A stretch of 64,000 nucleotides of DNA, taken from positions 744,452-808,451 of the forward strand of contig JAKPOP010000010.1 of NCBI GenBank assembly GCA_029547805.1. Reading direction: 5' to 3'. The notes below the pieces were generated by a model. It made no database searches. It was not told the DNA's origin and worked only from the letters and a program-made list of their open reading frames with translations. Below are positions 9,194 through 17,398 of this stretch, piece by piece (the stretch's first letter is position 1; each line of letters starts with the position of its first letter). A program made the position numbers and the translations under genes. Origin of the DNA: Deltaproteobacteria bacterium (GTDB lineage Bacteria; Myxococcota_A; UBA9042; DTJE01).

Positions 9194-10321
9194 CTATATC
9201 TTGCAGCAACGGGTGCAGGCCGGGAGGTCGCCATGGCGAACCACCCGGCGCATCTCCCGGTACTCCGGACGGTTCCAGATCTCCAGCAGCGACTGCTCCC
9301 GGACGTTGCCCATCACCATCTGGCCGTAGTGCTGGCAGGGGATCACCGACCCGTCGGGCTCCACGAAGAGGGCCCGCCACACGAACAGGCACGGCCGTCC
9401 CGCCCCGAGGCCCTCGCCGCCATACCAGCGCCGAAAGTCGCTGGGCCCCAGGTAGGGCTTCAGGATCACGAAGTCCCCGTGATCCCGCTTGACCCGATCC
9501 AGCACCGCCGGGAGACGCTCGGCCATGCCGTTCACGATGTCGGCCTGGCACAGGAACGACGAGGCATGGAAGCGGTCCTTCAGGTGAGACGGGAGATGGG
9601 TCTCGCACCAGGCGTCGTGCCGACGGATGTCCTCCTCGGTCAGGTAGAGCAGGTGCTCCACCCGGACCCGGTCCACCCCGAGGGCCTTTCCCATCGTGAC
9701 GAAGCGAGGCAGGGACTCGATGTTGTCCCGGGACAGCACGAAGTTCAGCACCACGGTGGTCCGGCGGCCGGGGATGGCGCAGAAGTCCCGGACGTTCTCG
9801 GAGACCTTCCGGAAGGACCCGGGCACGCCGACGATGCGGTCATGGACCTCCTCGGGGCCATGGAGGGAGACCATCAGGTGGTCGAGACCCAGTCGGTGCA
9901 GTTCCCGACCTGCCTCCGGCTTCAGACCCAGGCCGTTGGTGACCATCCCCAGGGGGCGCCCGTAGGATTTCACCGCCGCCACCAGGTCCAGCAGGTCGGT
10001 CCGGACGAAGGGCTCGCCGCCACCCATGTAGAAGGTGGCCCCGATCTCCCGTCCCTGCCGGGCCAGGTCGCCAATCTCCTGGACGGTCAGTTCCTGGTAG
10101 CGCCGCTTCCGGAAGTCCTGCACCGAGCACATCGCGCAGTTCAGGTTGCACCGGGAGGTCAGCAGCAGGTTCACCACGAGGGGAGGGGAGGCCCATCCGT
10201 CGCCCCGCCACAGGTCCCGGACCAGCGTGGCCTGGTGGAAGGCCAGGCGGTGGAGCGGGAAGAGGCTGCGGAAGCAGCGGACGTTGTTCCACTGGGACCG
10301 CACCGAGGAGAAGATGCCCAT
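9194..10321 (-). CDS. Radical SAM enzyme with SPASM-type C-terminus
   Basis: The 375-residue protein contains the radical SAM iron-sulfur motif CNLNCAMC (Cys 58, 62, 65) and the SAM-binding GGGEP (100-104). The C-terminal third has the SPASM pattern: PCLFVWRALFVEPDGSVIPC, GNVREQSLLEIWN and LPACTRCC at the very end, which could bind one or two further clusters. SPASM enzymes modify peptides, sugars or other small substrates. The gene is first in a three-gene minus-strand operon with the glycosyltransferase and the metallopeptidase. No precursor-peptide gene is visible nearby, so the substrate remains open. Confidence 0.88.
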   Translation of the reverse strand: MGIFSSVRSQWNNVRCFRSLFPLHRLAFHQATLVRDLWRGDGWASPPLVVNLLLTSRCNLNCAMCSVQDFRKRRYQELTVQEIGDLARQGREIGATFYMGGGEPFVRTDLLDLVAAVKSYGRPLGMVTNGLGLKPEAGRELHRLGLDHLMVSLHGPEEVHDRIVGVPGSFRKVSENVRDFCAIPGRRTTVVLNFVLSRDNIESLPRFVTMGKALGVDRVRVEHLLYLTEEDIRRHDAWCETHLPSHLKDRFHASSFLCQADIVNGMAERLPAVLDRVKRDHGDFVILKPYLGPSDFRRWYGGEGLGAGRPCLFVWRALFVEPDGSVIPCQHYGQMVMGNVREQSLLEIWNRPEYREMRRVVRHGDLPACTRCCKI

Positions 10322-10430
10322 GGCCCACCGCCGCCGCCCTTCAGGCAGTGTATCGCCCGGGCGCTGCCGGTCAAGGGAAGGCCCGGCACCGGGGCGATCC
10401 AGCGCGCGGCGTCGCCCCGATGCCGGAAGG

Positions 10431-12935
10431 TCACTCCGGGACCAGCAGACCGAACAGGCGGGCCATCCAGTAGCAGAGGAGCACCTCGGCCCCGTCCATC
10501 TCCACCATCCCGCCCATCCCCCCGTCCAGGCGGTACTGGTCCGTGTTGAAGCGGTCGCAGCGCCGCTCGTCGTAGGGAACCGGGCGCCCGTCGCTCCGAA
10601 GCCCCCCTCCGACAGGGTCGAAGGGCCGCTCGATGGGGACCACGTCCCGCCGATGGCTGTTGTGCATGTCCCAGCGAATCAGGTCCACCGGCACCCGGCG
10701 CAGCCAGTCCCGGAGGTCCCGGACCAGGTCCGCGTCGTCGAAGCCCGTGGTGGCCCGGACCAGCGCCCAGAGGGCCGCCTGCTGTTGCCGCAGTTTCACG
10801 TCGTAGACGCCGCTGAAGCCGACCCGCCACCGGTCCCTGAGCCACGGGTCGGTCTCGTAGCGCAGCAGGGTCCACCAGGCCCAGGAGGACATCTCGTCGT
10901 TGTCCATCGAGTAGGGGCGAACCTCGTGGAGGATCTCCCGCTCGGCGGCGTCGGCGTAGCCGTGGTCCTCGATGAGGCCCCATCGGGCCTGCAGAAAGCG
11001 ATCCTCACCGGTGGCGAGCCAGGCCACCTGGAGGCCCGCCAGCAGGATGGCCGCCCGGAGCCCGCCGTCTCCGTAGACCCCGGCGATCCACTCGTTCACG
11101 TACTCCGGGTCCAACTGGCCGTAGGTCGTCACCTCCCCGGTGATCGGGTCGATCAACCGGTAGCCGTGGTCGATGAGCCCCCCGACGATGCCCCGGAGGT
11201 GATCCGCGATGCGCCGTCGCTGGTCCTCGTCGGCGCAGAACTCCCAGGCCATCGCCATCATGCTGAAGTGGGCGATCAGTTCATCGTTGCTGGTGTCCCG
11301 CTTCACCCACCACTTCCCGTCGGCGGAGGTGTACCAGTCGCCGTCGTCCGGGTGATCGCAGTCGTCGAGCCGGCACCCTTCCTTGCGGATCACCGACCGG
11401 GCCACGAACCAGTCGGTTCCCGTCACGTCCCGCAGAAACAGCATCGCGTCCAGGGACCGGTCGAAGTGGGCCCGGGCCTCCGGGTCTCCGGTGACCCGCC
11501 ACCGGGCGCACTCCCCCATGAGCCAGTAGGCCGTCCAGGACCCGTCGTTGTCGCTGTCCCAGGGAATGCTGGTGGACAGGTCGCCCTTCCGCATCAGGCG
11601 ACTGTCCGCCACGGCCCCGTCCCGGTCATGGCGCTGCACCACCCGGTCCACGAACGGCGCCAGTTTCTCTTCCAGGGTCAGTCGCTGGGAGGCCACGAAC
11701 CCGAGACCCCGGGAGGTCGCCAGGAAGATCGGCGCCAGGTCCTGGTCGGGATCCGTCGCGACACCCCGGACGTCTTCCGACGGGACCCAGCGCTCGGAGC
11801 CATAGACCCGCCACTCGGGCCCGGAGCCCCGATCCATGATGCGGTAGGCCCCGCCGCCGGTGGCCACCACGAATCCCCCGTCCCAGGTCGCCGCGACGGC
11901 CCGGGGACCGTCCAGGGGCACCCGGTCCGGGGCGAACCAGGGCACCTCGACCACCTCGGCGACCCGCCCTCCTCCCGACAGCAACCGAATCCCCCGGATG
12001 CCCCCGTCACTGATCACCACCAGGTCCAGTGGCACCGGGAGCCGAGCGTCCACGACGACCCCCCGGACGGCGCCCCCCGCCAGGCCGCTGTCCGGGGCCA
12101 GCGTCGCCACTTCGGGCCCCGGGAGTCCCTCGGCAGGCAGGTCATGGAAGGTCAGCGTCCCGTCCGGGTGCCCCGCCAGCAGCAGCCCCTCGAGGGACCA
12201 TCCCAGGGCCGTCACCGGGCTCCCTCCCGACGGCCACTGGACCGGACCCGTGGGCGGGACCGGCGCCGCCCCGACCGAAGTCCGCATCCAGGCGCCGCCG
12301 TCCAGCGTGTCCAGGCCCAGGATGGTCAGCCCATCGGGGGCCTCGTCCCGGACCACGGACCCGTCGGGCGCCACCCGGTAGAGCACCGCGGGGCTGGCCA
12401 GCGCCACGACGCCGAATCCCCCGGCGGCGGCCACCAGGTCCTCCTCTCCGGCGGCCGGTCCCAGGAGGGTCCATCCCGCCTCCCGGCGCTCCCAGGCGAG
12501 GCCCCGAGGCGTCACCGGCAGGGCCTCCGGCCCGGAAAATCCCCCGGGACGCAGCACCACCGAGACGAGCGGCGCCAGGTCCGGATCCGCCTCGTTCGAG
12601 GTGTGGTTGAACTCCTGCACGTAGGGTTCGTCCACCGCCGGCCGGGCCGGTGGCGGGGGCCACCAGGGGACCTCGATGGCCACCAGGTCCCGGGAGGGAC
12701 CGTCCTCCCGGGCCTCGGCGTCCTCCGGGGGACCATCGGCACCCTCGGGGCCCCAGTCCGGTTCCAACTCCGGCGGAAGGTCCACCGGTCCGAGGTCGGG
12801 CAGGGAGACCTCCGCCTCCCATCCATCGGCCTGGACCTCCAGGTCCTCGCCACCACCGGATCCGGAGACACATCCCCAGGCGATCCACAGAGCCACCACC
12901 GCCACCCACCGCAGCCGGATCGGGACCTCTCCCAT
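10431..12935 (-). CDS. Large lipoprotein: beta-propeller fused to a six-hairpin-like helical domain
   Basis: The 834-residue protein has a lipoprotein signal (RLRWVAVVALWIAWGC, Cys at about 22) and a Pro/Glu/Asp-rich linker. Residues about 130-410 contain propeller-type blades (APDGSVVRDEAPDG, SLEGLLLAGHPDGTL, ATSRGLGFV). Residues about 430-834 are helical and contain SDNDGSWTAYWLMGECARW, KRDTSNDELIAHF, SMDNDEMSSWAWWTL and FNTDQYRLDGGMGG. They resemble alpha/alpha-toroid glycosidases or lyases, but I cannot assign a family. GGGAGGG lies 7 bases before the ATG. It is likely exported and anchored. It is transcribed away from the aminotransferase/carbamoyltransferase pair and may act on the same glycan (inference). 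Confidence 0.75.
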   Translation of the reverse strand: MGEVPIRLRWVAVVALWIAWGCVSGSGGGEDLEVQADGWEAEVSLPDLGPVDLPPELEPDWGPEGADGPPEDAEAREDGPSRDLVAIEVPWWPPPPARPAVDEPYVQEFNHTSNEADPDLAPLVSVVLRPGGFSGPEALPVTPRGLAWERREAGWTLLGPAAGEEDLVAAAGGFGVVALASPAVLYRVAPDGSVVRDEAPDGLTILGLDTLDGGAWMRTSVGAAPVPPTGPVQWPSGGSPVTALGWSLEGLLLAGHPDGTLTFHDLPAEGLPGPEVATLAPDSGLAGGAVRGVVVDARLPVPLDLVVISDGGIRGIRLLSGGGRVAEVVEVPWFAPDRVPLDGPRAVAATWDGGFVVATGGGAYRIMDRGSGPEWRVYGSERWVPSEDVRGVATDPDQDLAPIFLATSRGLGFVASQRLTLEEKLAPFVDRVVQRHDRDGAVADSRLMRKGDLSTSIPWDSDNDGSWTAYWLMGECARWRVTGDPEARAHFDRSLDAMLFLRDVTGTDWFVARSVIRKEGCRLDDCDHPDDGDWYTSADGKWWVKRDTSNDELIAHFSMMAMAWEFCADEDQRRRIADHLRGIVGGLIDHGYRLIDPITGEVTTYGQLDPEYVNEWIAGVYGDGGLRAAILLAGLQVAWLATGEDRFLQARWGLIEDHGYADAAEREILHEVRPYSMDNDEMSSWAWWTLLRYETDPWLRDRWRVGFSGVYDVKLRQQQAALWALVRATTGFDDADLVRDLRDWLRRVPVDLIRWDMHNSHRRDVVPIERPFDPVGGGLRSDGRPVPYDERRCDRFNTDQYRLDGGMGGMVEMDGAEVLLCYWMARLFGLLVPE

Positions 12936-12990
12936 CGTGCGACCCTCCCTGTCCCGCGGGGCACTGTAGCAGAACCGGAGCCGCAGCGTT

Positions 12991-13020
12991 TTGACAGCCT
13001 CCCGGGCTGCCCCCTATCAT
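12991..13020 (+). promoter_or_regulatory. Promoter of the aminotransferase-carbamoyltransferase operon
   Basis: TTGACA (12991-12996) is a perfect -35. TATCAT (13015-13020) is the -10 after an 18-bp spacer. The predicted start is near 13027, giving a ~32-base leader that contains the GGAGG site at 13049-13053. Confidence 0.62.
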
Positions 13021-13058
13021 GCCGGAGCCGGCGACCGGCAGGACGGACGGAGGCCCGC

Positions 13059-14300
13059 ATGATCCGCAGTTCCGGGCTCCCGGTACCCCGGGGGTCCATC
13101 TCCTTCTCGGGGCGACAGGCCCTGGGGGCCATCGGCGCCCTGAAGGCCCATGGCCGGGAAACGGTCGCGCAGTTCGAGCAGGCCTTCGCCACCTGGCTGG
13201 GGGTCCGTCACGCCGTGGCCTTTGCGTCGGGCAAGGCGGCCCTGGCAGCCTGGGTCCGGGTGCTGGGCCTGGGGCCCGGGGATCGACTGCTGCTGCCGGC
13301 CCTCGATGCCCCGGAGGTCCCGGCCCTGATCCGAGGCCTGGGGATCGGGGTGCGCGTGGCTGACATCTCGCCGGTCACCTACGGCCTGGACCCGGACCGG
13401 GCGGCCGAGGTCCAGGACCCGCAGGTCCGTGGCGTGCTGGTCCCTCATCTCTACGGAAACCCTGCCGACCTGGATCGCCTGTCCCGACTGGCCTCGGACC
13501 GGGGATGGGTCCTGATCGAGGACTGCGCCCAGGCCCTGGGCGCCCGCTGGCACGGCCGCATGGTTGGCGCCCAGGGGCATCCGGCCTTCTTCTCTTTCGG
13601 TCTCATGAAGAACCTCAACTCCCTCCAGGGAGGCATGGCCGTCACGAACGACGACCGCCAGGCGGCGGCCCTCCGGGGGTTTGCCCAGGCCCTGCCCGAT
13701 CCGTCCCCCCTGGCGGTCCTCCGGGACCTGGGCCTCTCCCTGACCCTCTGGACCGGGACCCGGCGCCTCCCCTTCGCCGCCGCCTGGCCCGTCCTCCGGG
13801 TCGTCGAGGCCCTGGACCCCTCCCTGGTCCACCGGGCGGCCCGGCTGCGGCCCTCCCGGTGGGAACAGGCGTCGCTGGACCCAGTGCCCCTGATGCGACG
13901 AATGTCCCCGATCCAGGCCGGAGCGGGGATTCAGGGGCTGCCCCGGGTGCTTCCCGAGGCCCACCGCCGACGGGCCCACGCCGAGACCCTGATCCGGGCC
14001 CTCTCGTCGCTGCCGGGCCTGGACCTCCCCGGGGCCCTGGCCCCGGCCGACCCCGTCTGGACCCACCTGGTTGTCCGGGTCCAGGACCGGTACCGGTGGC
14101 GCCGGCGGCTGCTCCGGCGGGGCATCGACACCACCACCGGCTATCTGAAGACGCTGCACCGGGAGGACCCCGAGGCCGGCCCCTGCCCGGTGGCGGAGGA
14201 CCTGGAGGCCCGGTCCCTCTATCTGCCCATCTGGCCGGAACTGGACGCCCGGGACATCGACCGGATCATCGATGCGATGAGAGAGGGAACGAAGCGATGA
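13059..14300 (+). CDS. DegT/DnrJ/EryC1/StrS-type PLP aminotransferase
   Basis: The 413-residue protein is of the family that aminates keto-sugars, using PLP bound to a lysine. Visible landmarks are the early GRQALGAIGALKAHGRETVAQFE, the PLP-binding LVPHLYGNPADLDRL and IEDCAQALGARWHGR, and the lysine in FSFGLMKNLNSLQGG, matching the usual SF…K…GG block. GGAGG at 13049-13053 sits 5 bases before the ATG at 13059, ruling out the long upstream extension. The stop overlaps the carbamoyltransferase start as ATGA, so the products are probably made together. The pair suggests a cell-surface or secreted sugar carrying amino and carbamoyl groups. Confidence 0.9.
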   Translation: MIRSSGLPVPRGSISFSGRQALGAIGALKAHGRETVAQFEQAFATWLGVRHAVAFASGKAALAAWVRVLGLGPGDRLLLPALDAPEVPALIRGLGIGVRVADISPVTYGLDPDRAAEVQDPQVRGVLVPHLYGNPADLDRLSRLASDRGWVLIEDCAQALGARWHGRMVGAQGHPAFFSFGLMKNLNSLQGGMAVTNDDRQAAALRGFAQALPDPSPLAVLRDLGLSLTLWTGTRRLPFAAAWPVLRVVEALDPSLVHRAARLRPSRWEQASLDPVPLMRRMSPIQAGAGIQGLPRVLPEAHRRRAHAETLIRALSSLPGLDLPGALAPADPVWTHLVVRVQDRYRWRRRLLRRGIDTTTGYLKTLHREDPEAGPCPVAEDLEARSLYLPIWPELDARDIDRIIDAMREGTKR

Positions 14301-16015
14301 GACCGCCCCCACGTTGTCTGCTCTGCATCTGCGACAGCCAGGACTCCGGGGCCGCCCTGTTCCGGAACGGGCGGCTGGTGGCCGCCGTGAACGAGGAGCG
14401 GCTGAACCGGATTAAGCTCTGGGGGGGCTTTCCGGCCCTCTCGGTCCGGGAGGTCCTCCGGCTGGGACAGGCCCGTCCGGAGGAGGTGGACGAGGTGGTC
14501 TGCGGCACGCGGGTCACCCCGAACGTCCTGGCCCGGGTCTTCCGGGACCGGCACCAGCAGTGGCGCCGGGCCTCGGGACAGTTCGGGACCCTCCTGGACG
14601 CCTTCATCGGGTGGCAGGTCGCCGGCAGGACGCTGCGCTGGCCGCTCTGGATCGAGGAGCAGGTGGCCCGAAGGGTGCTGGAAGGGGAACTGCGGGCCCT
14701 GGGAGTCAAGGCCCCCCTCCGGATGGTGGACCACCACCTGGCCCATGCCGCCGGGGCCTGGGCCACATCTCCTTTCGATCGGGCCCTGGTGGTCACTGTG
14801 GACGGCCTCGGGGACGGCCTCTCGGTCACCGTCAGTGTCGGGGAGCGGGGACGCTTCCTCCGGCGGGTCCATCAGGAGAGCGGCTTCTCGGACCTGACTC
14901 TCTACTACTCGCGACTGACGGAGTTCCTGGGCTTCCGCCCCATTCGGGACGAGGGGAAGGTGAATGCCCTGGCGGCCTGCGCCTCTCCCGAGGCCACCCT
15001 TCCGATTGCCCGGACGCTGCTCCGGATGCGGGACGGCCGGTTCGGCATCCGCAATCCCCTGTTTTCCCAAGGTCCAGACCGTCCTCCCTGGTCGGCCCTC
15101 CGGACCTTCTCCCGGGAGGAGGTCGCCGCCGGGTTCCAGGACCACCTCGAGACCACGATGCGGGACTACCTGCGCCACTGGCTGGCCCGGACCGGCTGCC
15201 GCCATGTGGCCCTGGCCGGAGGCCTCTTCGCCAATGTGAAACTGAACCAGCGGATCGCCGCCATGCCCGAGGTGGAGGAGGTCTGGGTCTATCCCCACAT
15301 GGGCGACGGCGGTCTGGCGGTCGGGGGAGGGTTCGCCCGCCTCCGGTCGGACCCGACCCTGGTCCAGGACCTCTTCTTTGGACCTGGATGCGATCCCGAC
15401 CCGGTGGAGCAGGCCATCCGGGCCTCAGGACTCCCGGCCCGACGCCTCGCGGACCCGGGGCTGGAGATGGCCGCCCACCTGGCCCGAGGAAAGGTCATCG
15501 CCCGGTGCGCCGGCCGGATGGAGTTCGGGCCCCGGGCCCTGGGAAATCGTTCGATCCTGGTCCAGGCCACGGACCCCGACACGATCCGGTGGCTCAACAC
15601 CCGCCTCCGCCGAAGCCCCTTCATGCCCTTCGCGCCAGCGGTCCACGAGGACCTGGCGCCGGCCTGCTTCCACGGGCTCCCGAAGGCCCTCCACGCCGCG
15701 CGGTTCATGACCGTGAGCCTGGACGCGACCCCGGAGTTCCAGCGACTGTGTCCCGGGGCCGTGCACGTGGACGGCACGGCACGGCCCCAGGTGGTCCGGG
15801 ACTCCGAACACCCCGTCTATGGGCGGGCCCTCCGGGAGTACCACCGCCTGACGGGACTGCCAGCGGTGATCAACACCTCCTTCAACATGCACGAGGAGCC
15901 CATCGTCGCCACCCCGGAGGACGCCCTGGAGGCCTTCCGCCAGGCGCGCCTGGACGCCCTGTTCCTGGAGGACTGGCTGGTCGAGCCCCCCACAGGCGGG
16001 TGGCCCGGGGACTGA
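14297..16015 (+). CDS. NodU/CmcH-type carbamoyltransferase
   Basis: The 572-residue protein uses carbamoyl phosphate and ATP to carbamoylate a hydroxyl group on a sugar or natural product. The N-terminal Kae1-like ATPase half contains CICDSQDSGAALFRNGRLVA, the metal-binding HHLAHAAGA and VTVDGLGDG, and LAGGLFANVKLNQRI. The C-terminal family domain contains GRMEFGPRALGNRSIL, RSPFMPFAPAVHED and VINTSFNMHEEPIV. The length fits the family. The ATG lies inside the aminotransferase stop (4-base overlap). Enzymes of this family act in Nod factor, aminoglycoside, cephamycin and O-antigen pathways; here the substrate is unknown but is probably the product line of the aminotransferase. Confidence 0.94.
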   Translation: MRPPPRCLLCICDSQDSGAALFRNGRLVAAVNEERLNRIKLWGGFPALSVREVLRLGQARPEEVDEVVCGTRVTPNVLARVFRDRHQQWRRASGQFGTLLDAFIGWQVAGRTLRWPLWIEEQVARRVLEGELRALGVKAPLRMVDHHLAHAAGAWATSPFDRALVVTVDGLGDGLSVTVSVGERGRFLRRVHQESGFSDLTLYYSRLTEFLGFRPIRDEGKVNALAACASPEATLPIARTLLRMRDGRFGIRNPLFSQGPDRPPWSALRTFSREEVAAGFQDHLETTMRDYLRHWLARTGCRHVALAGGLFANVKLNQRIAAMPEVEEVWVYPHMGDGGLAVGGGFARLRSDPTLVQDLFFGPGCDPDPVEQAIRASGLPARRLADPGLEMAAHLARGKVIARCAGRMEFGPRALGNRSILVQATDPDTIRWLNTRLRRSPFMPFAPAVHEDLAPACFHGLPKALHAARFMTVSLDATPEFQRLCPGAVHVDGTARPQVVRDSEHPVYGRALREYHRLTGLPAVINTSFNMHEEPIVATPEDALEAFRQARLDALFLEDWLVEPPTGGWPGD

Positions 16016-16060
16016 CGACGGCGCCGACCTTCGCCTGCGGCGGCCCGGACGAACGCCGGG

Positions 16061-17278
16061 CTATCGCTCCCGGCCCCCCAGTTCCGCGATGACCTCCTCC
16101 AGCGTGACGTCATGACGGACCAGGTAGGCCAGCAGGAAGAACAGGACGTCGGCGGCCTCCCAGGTCAGGTCCTCCCGGCCCCGGGCCGTCAGCAGTTCGA
16201 ACATCTCCTCGGTGAGCTTCCTGGGAATCCGGTCCTCTTTCTCGAAGAGGAACGACGAGTAGGACCCGGGCCGAGGATCGGCCCGGCGGGAGGCGATGAT
16301 CTCGTAGAGCCGCTGCAGGCCGAACTCCCGGGTCCCGGACCCGAAGCAGGAATAGCGCCCCTTGCGGCAGCCGGGAACTGCCCCCTCCACGGCCAGCACC
16401 AGCGCGTTGCGCCGGCAGTCCGACAGCACCCGGACCACCGCCACCCCTCCACTGCAGGTCTCGGGACACTCCCGGCAGGGAGGGTGCCCCGGAAGGAAGA
16501 AGTCCATGCGGCCACTCTCCAGGGCCGCCTGCAGGGTCTCCCGGCCGATGGTGACCAGGCGCAGCACCTGGCCCGAACGGTCCACCAACACCGTGGGGAT
16601 CCCGCCCTCCGGAAAGTCCAGGCAGGCCACCAGCGCCTCGGCCGGGGAGAACCGACCCTCCGCCAGCGCATCGTCCGCCACCAGGTCGCAGCCCAGGCGA
16701 TCCAGGTCTCGGACCTCCTCCACGGACCGGACCTGCGCAACGACCGTGAAGTCCATGTTCAGGGCACCGGTCAGGATCGCCAGGGCCTCCCGATCCGGGG
16801 GCAAGGGCCGTCCCTCGGGGTCCTCGAAGGAGAGACGGAAGCCCGAGCAGTAGGGGGCCAGCACCTGCATCCACTCCAGGGCCGGGCGCATCCGATCCCC
16901 GGCCTCGTCCAGGTAGCACTGACGCCCGTCGGGAGTCCGCAGGGCCACCACCGTCCGACCTCGGGGCAGGCGCGAGAGGAGGTCCCGTGGAGACTGGGCG
17001 GGCAGGACCAGTTTTCGCACCCCGGATCGCAGAAACCTCCGGGCCTTGTCCTCGTCGGCGATCCCGGTCCACAACCGGCAGGGAACCTTCCGGGCCAGCC
17101 TGCGGATCAGGACGTCCTGGTCCTCTCCGGCCCCCGAGAGGTGCCGGACCTCGATCTCTCCCACCCTCGAGCGGTCCGTCGCAAGGCGAATCAGCGCCTC
17201 CCGCGGGTCCGTGTCTGGAGCCGGTGGCGGCACCCCCTCGGCCCACCCGTTCCGCAGTGCGAGTCCCGGAACCAGCAT
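16061..17278 (-). CDS. HisA-like domain fused to HisI-like and HisE-like domains
   Basis: The 405-residue protein combines three parts. Residues 1-230 read as a (beta-alpha)n barrel resembling HisA/HisF but without clear catalytic motifs (MDFTVVAQVRSVEEVRDLDRLGCDLVADDAL). Residues about 230-315 are HisI-like (phosphoribosyl-AMP cyclohydrolase): RETLQAALESGRMDFF, ETCSGG, DCRRNA and GCRKGRYSCFG. Residues about 335-405 are HisE-like (phosphoribosyl-ATP pyrophosphatase) with SYSSFLFEKEDRIPRKLTEE and EAADVLFFLLAYL. The three zinc-type Cys of HisI are kept (288, 304, 311). The metal motif D-C-D-x-D is D-C-R-R-N here, so two of three metal aspartates are missing. HisE residues EExxE and EAAD are intact. 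I prefer ATG 17278, preceded by AGAAGGGGG, over a TTG at 17353. Confidence 0.8.
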   Translation of the reverse strand: MLVPGLALRNGWAEGVPPPAPDTDPREALIRLATDRSRVGEIEVRHLSGAGEDQDVLIRRLARKVPCRLWTGIADEDKARRFLRSGVRKLVLPAQSPRDLLSRLPRGRTVVALRTPDGRQCYLDEAGDRMRPALEWMQVLAPYCSGFRLSFEDPEGRPLPPDREALAILTGALNMDFTVVAQVRSVEEVRDLDRLGCDLVADDALAEGRFSPAEALVACLDFPEGGIPTVLVDRSGQVLRLVTIGRETLQAALESGRMDFFLPGHPPCRECPETCSGGVAVVRVLSDCRRNALVLAVEGAVPGCRKGRYSCFGSGTREFGLQRLYEIIASRRADPRPGSYSSFLFEKEDRIPRKLTEEMFELLTARGREDLTWEAADVLFFLLAYLVRHDVTLEEVIAELGGRER

Positions 17279-17362
17279 CCCCCTTCTCCCCCGCGAACCC
17301 CATGGCCCCGACCGACGCTCCAGGTCCGGGCCACCGGGTCCATGGCGAACCAATCGCCGGGA

Positions 17363-17372
17363 ATGATATCAT
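17363..17372. promoter_or_regulatory. Shared palindromic -10-like box between divergent genes
   Basis: ATGATATCAT is a perfect 10-bp palindrome that reads TATCAT on both strands. It lies between the HisIE-type gene (minus, start 17278) and the Cys-rich lipoprotein gene (plus, start 17399). Neither direction has a good -35 at 17 bp, so this is a weak promoter call. Confidence 0.3.
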
Positions 17373-17398
17373 CCCGACGGATCTCCCAGGAGACGGAG

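Noticed and set aside
10146-13058. Upstream extension of the aminotransferase frame to a 1384-codon ORF
   Set aside because: The extension runs antisense to the lipoprotein gene and reads as shadow protein. A perfect promoter and GGAGG place the start at 13059.
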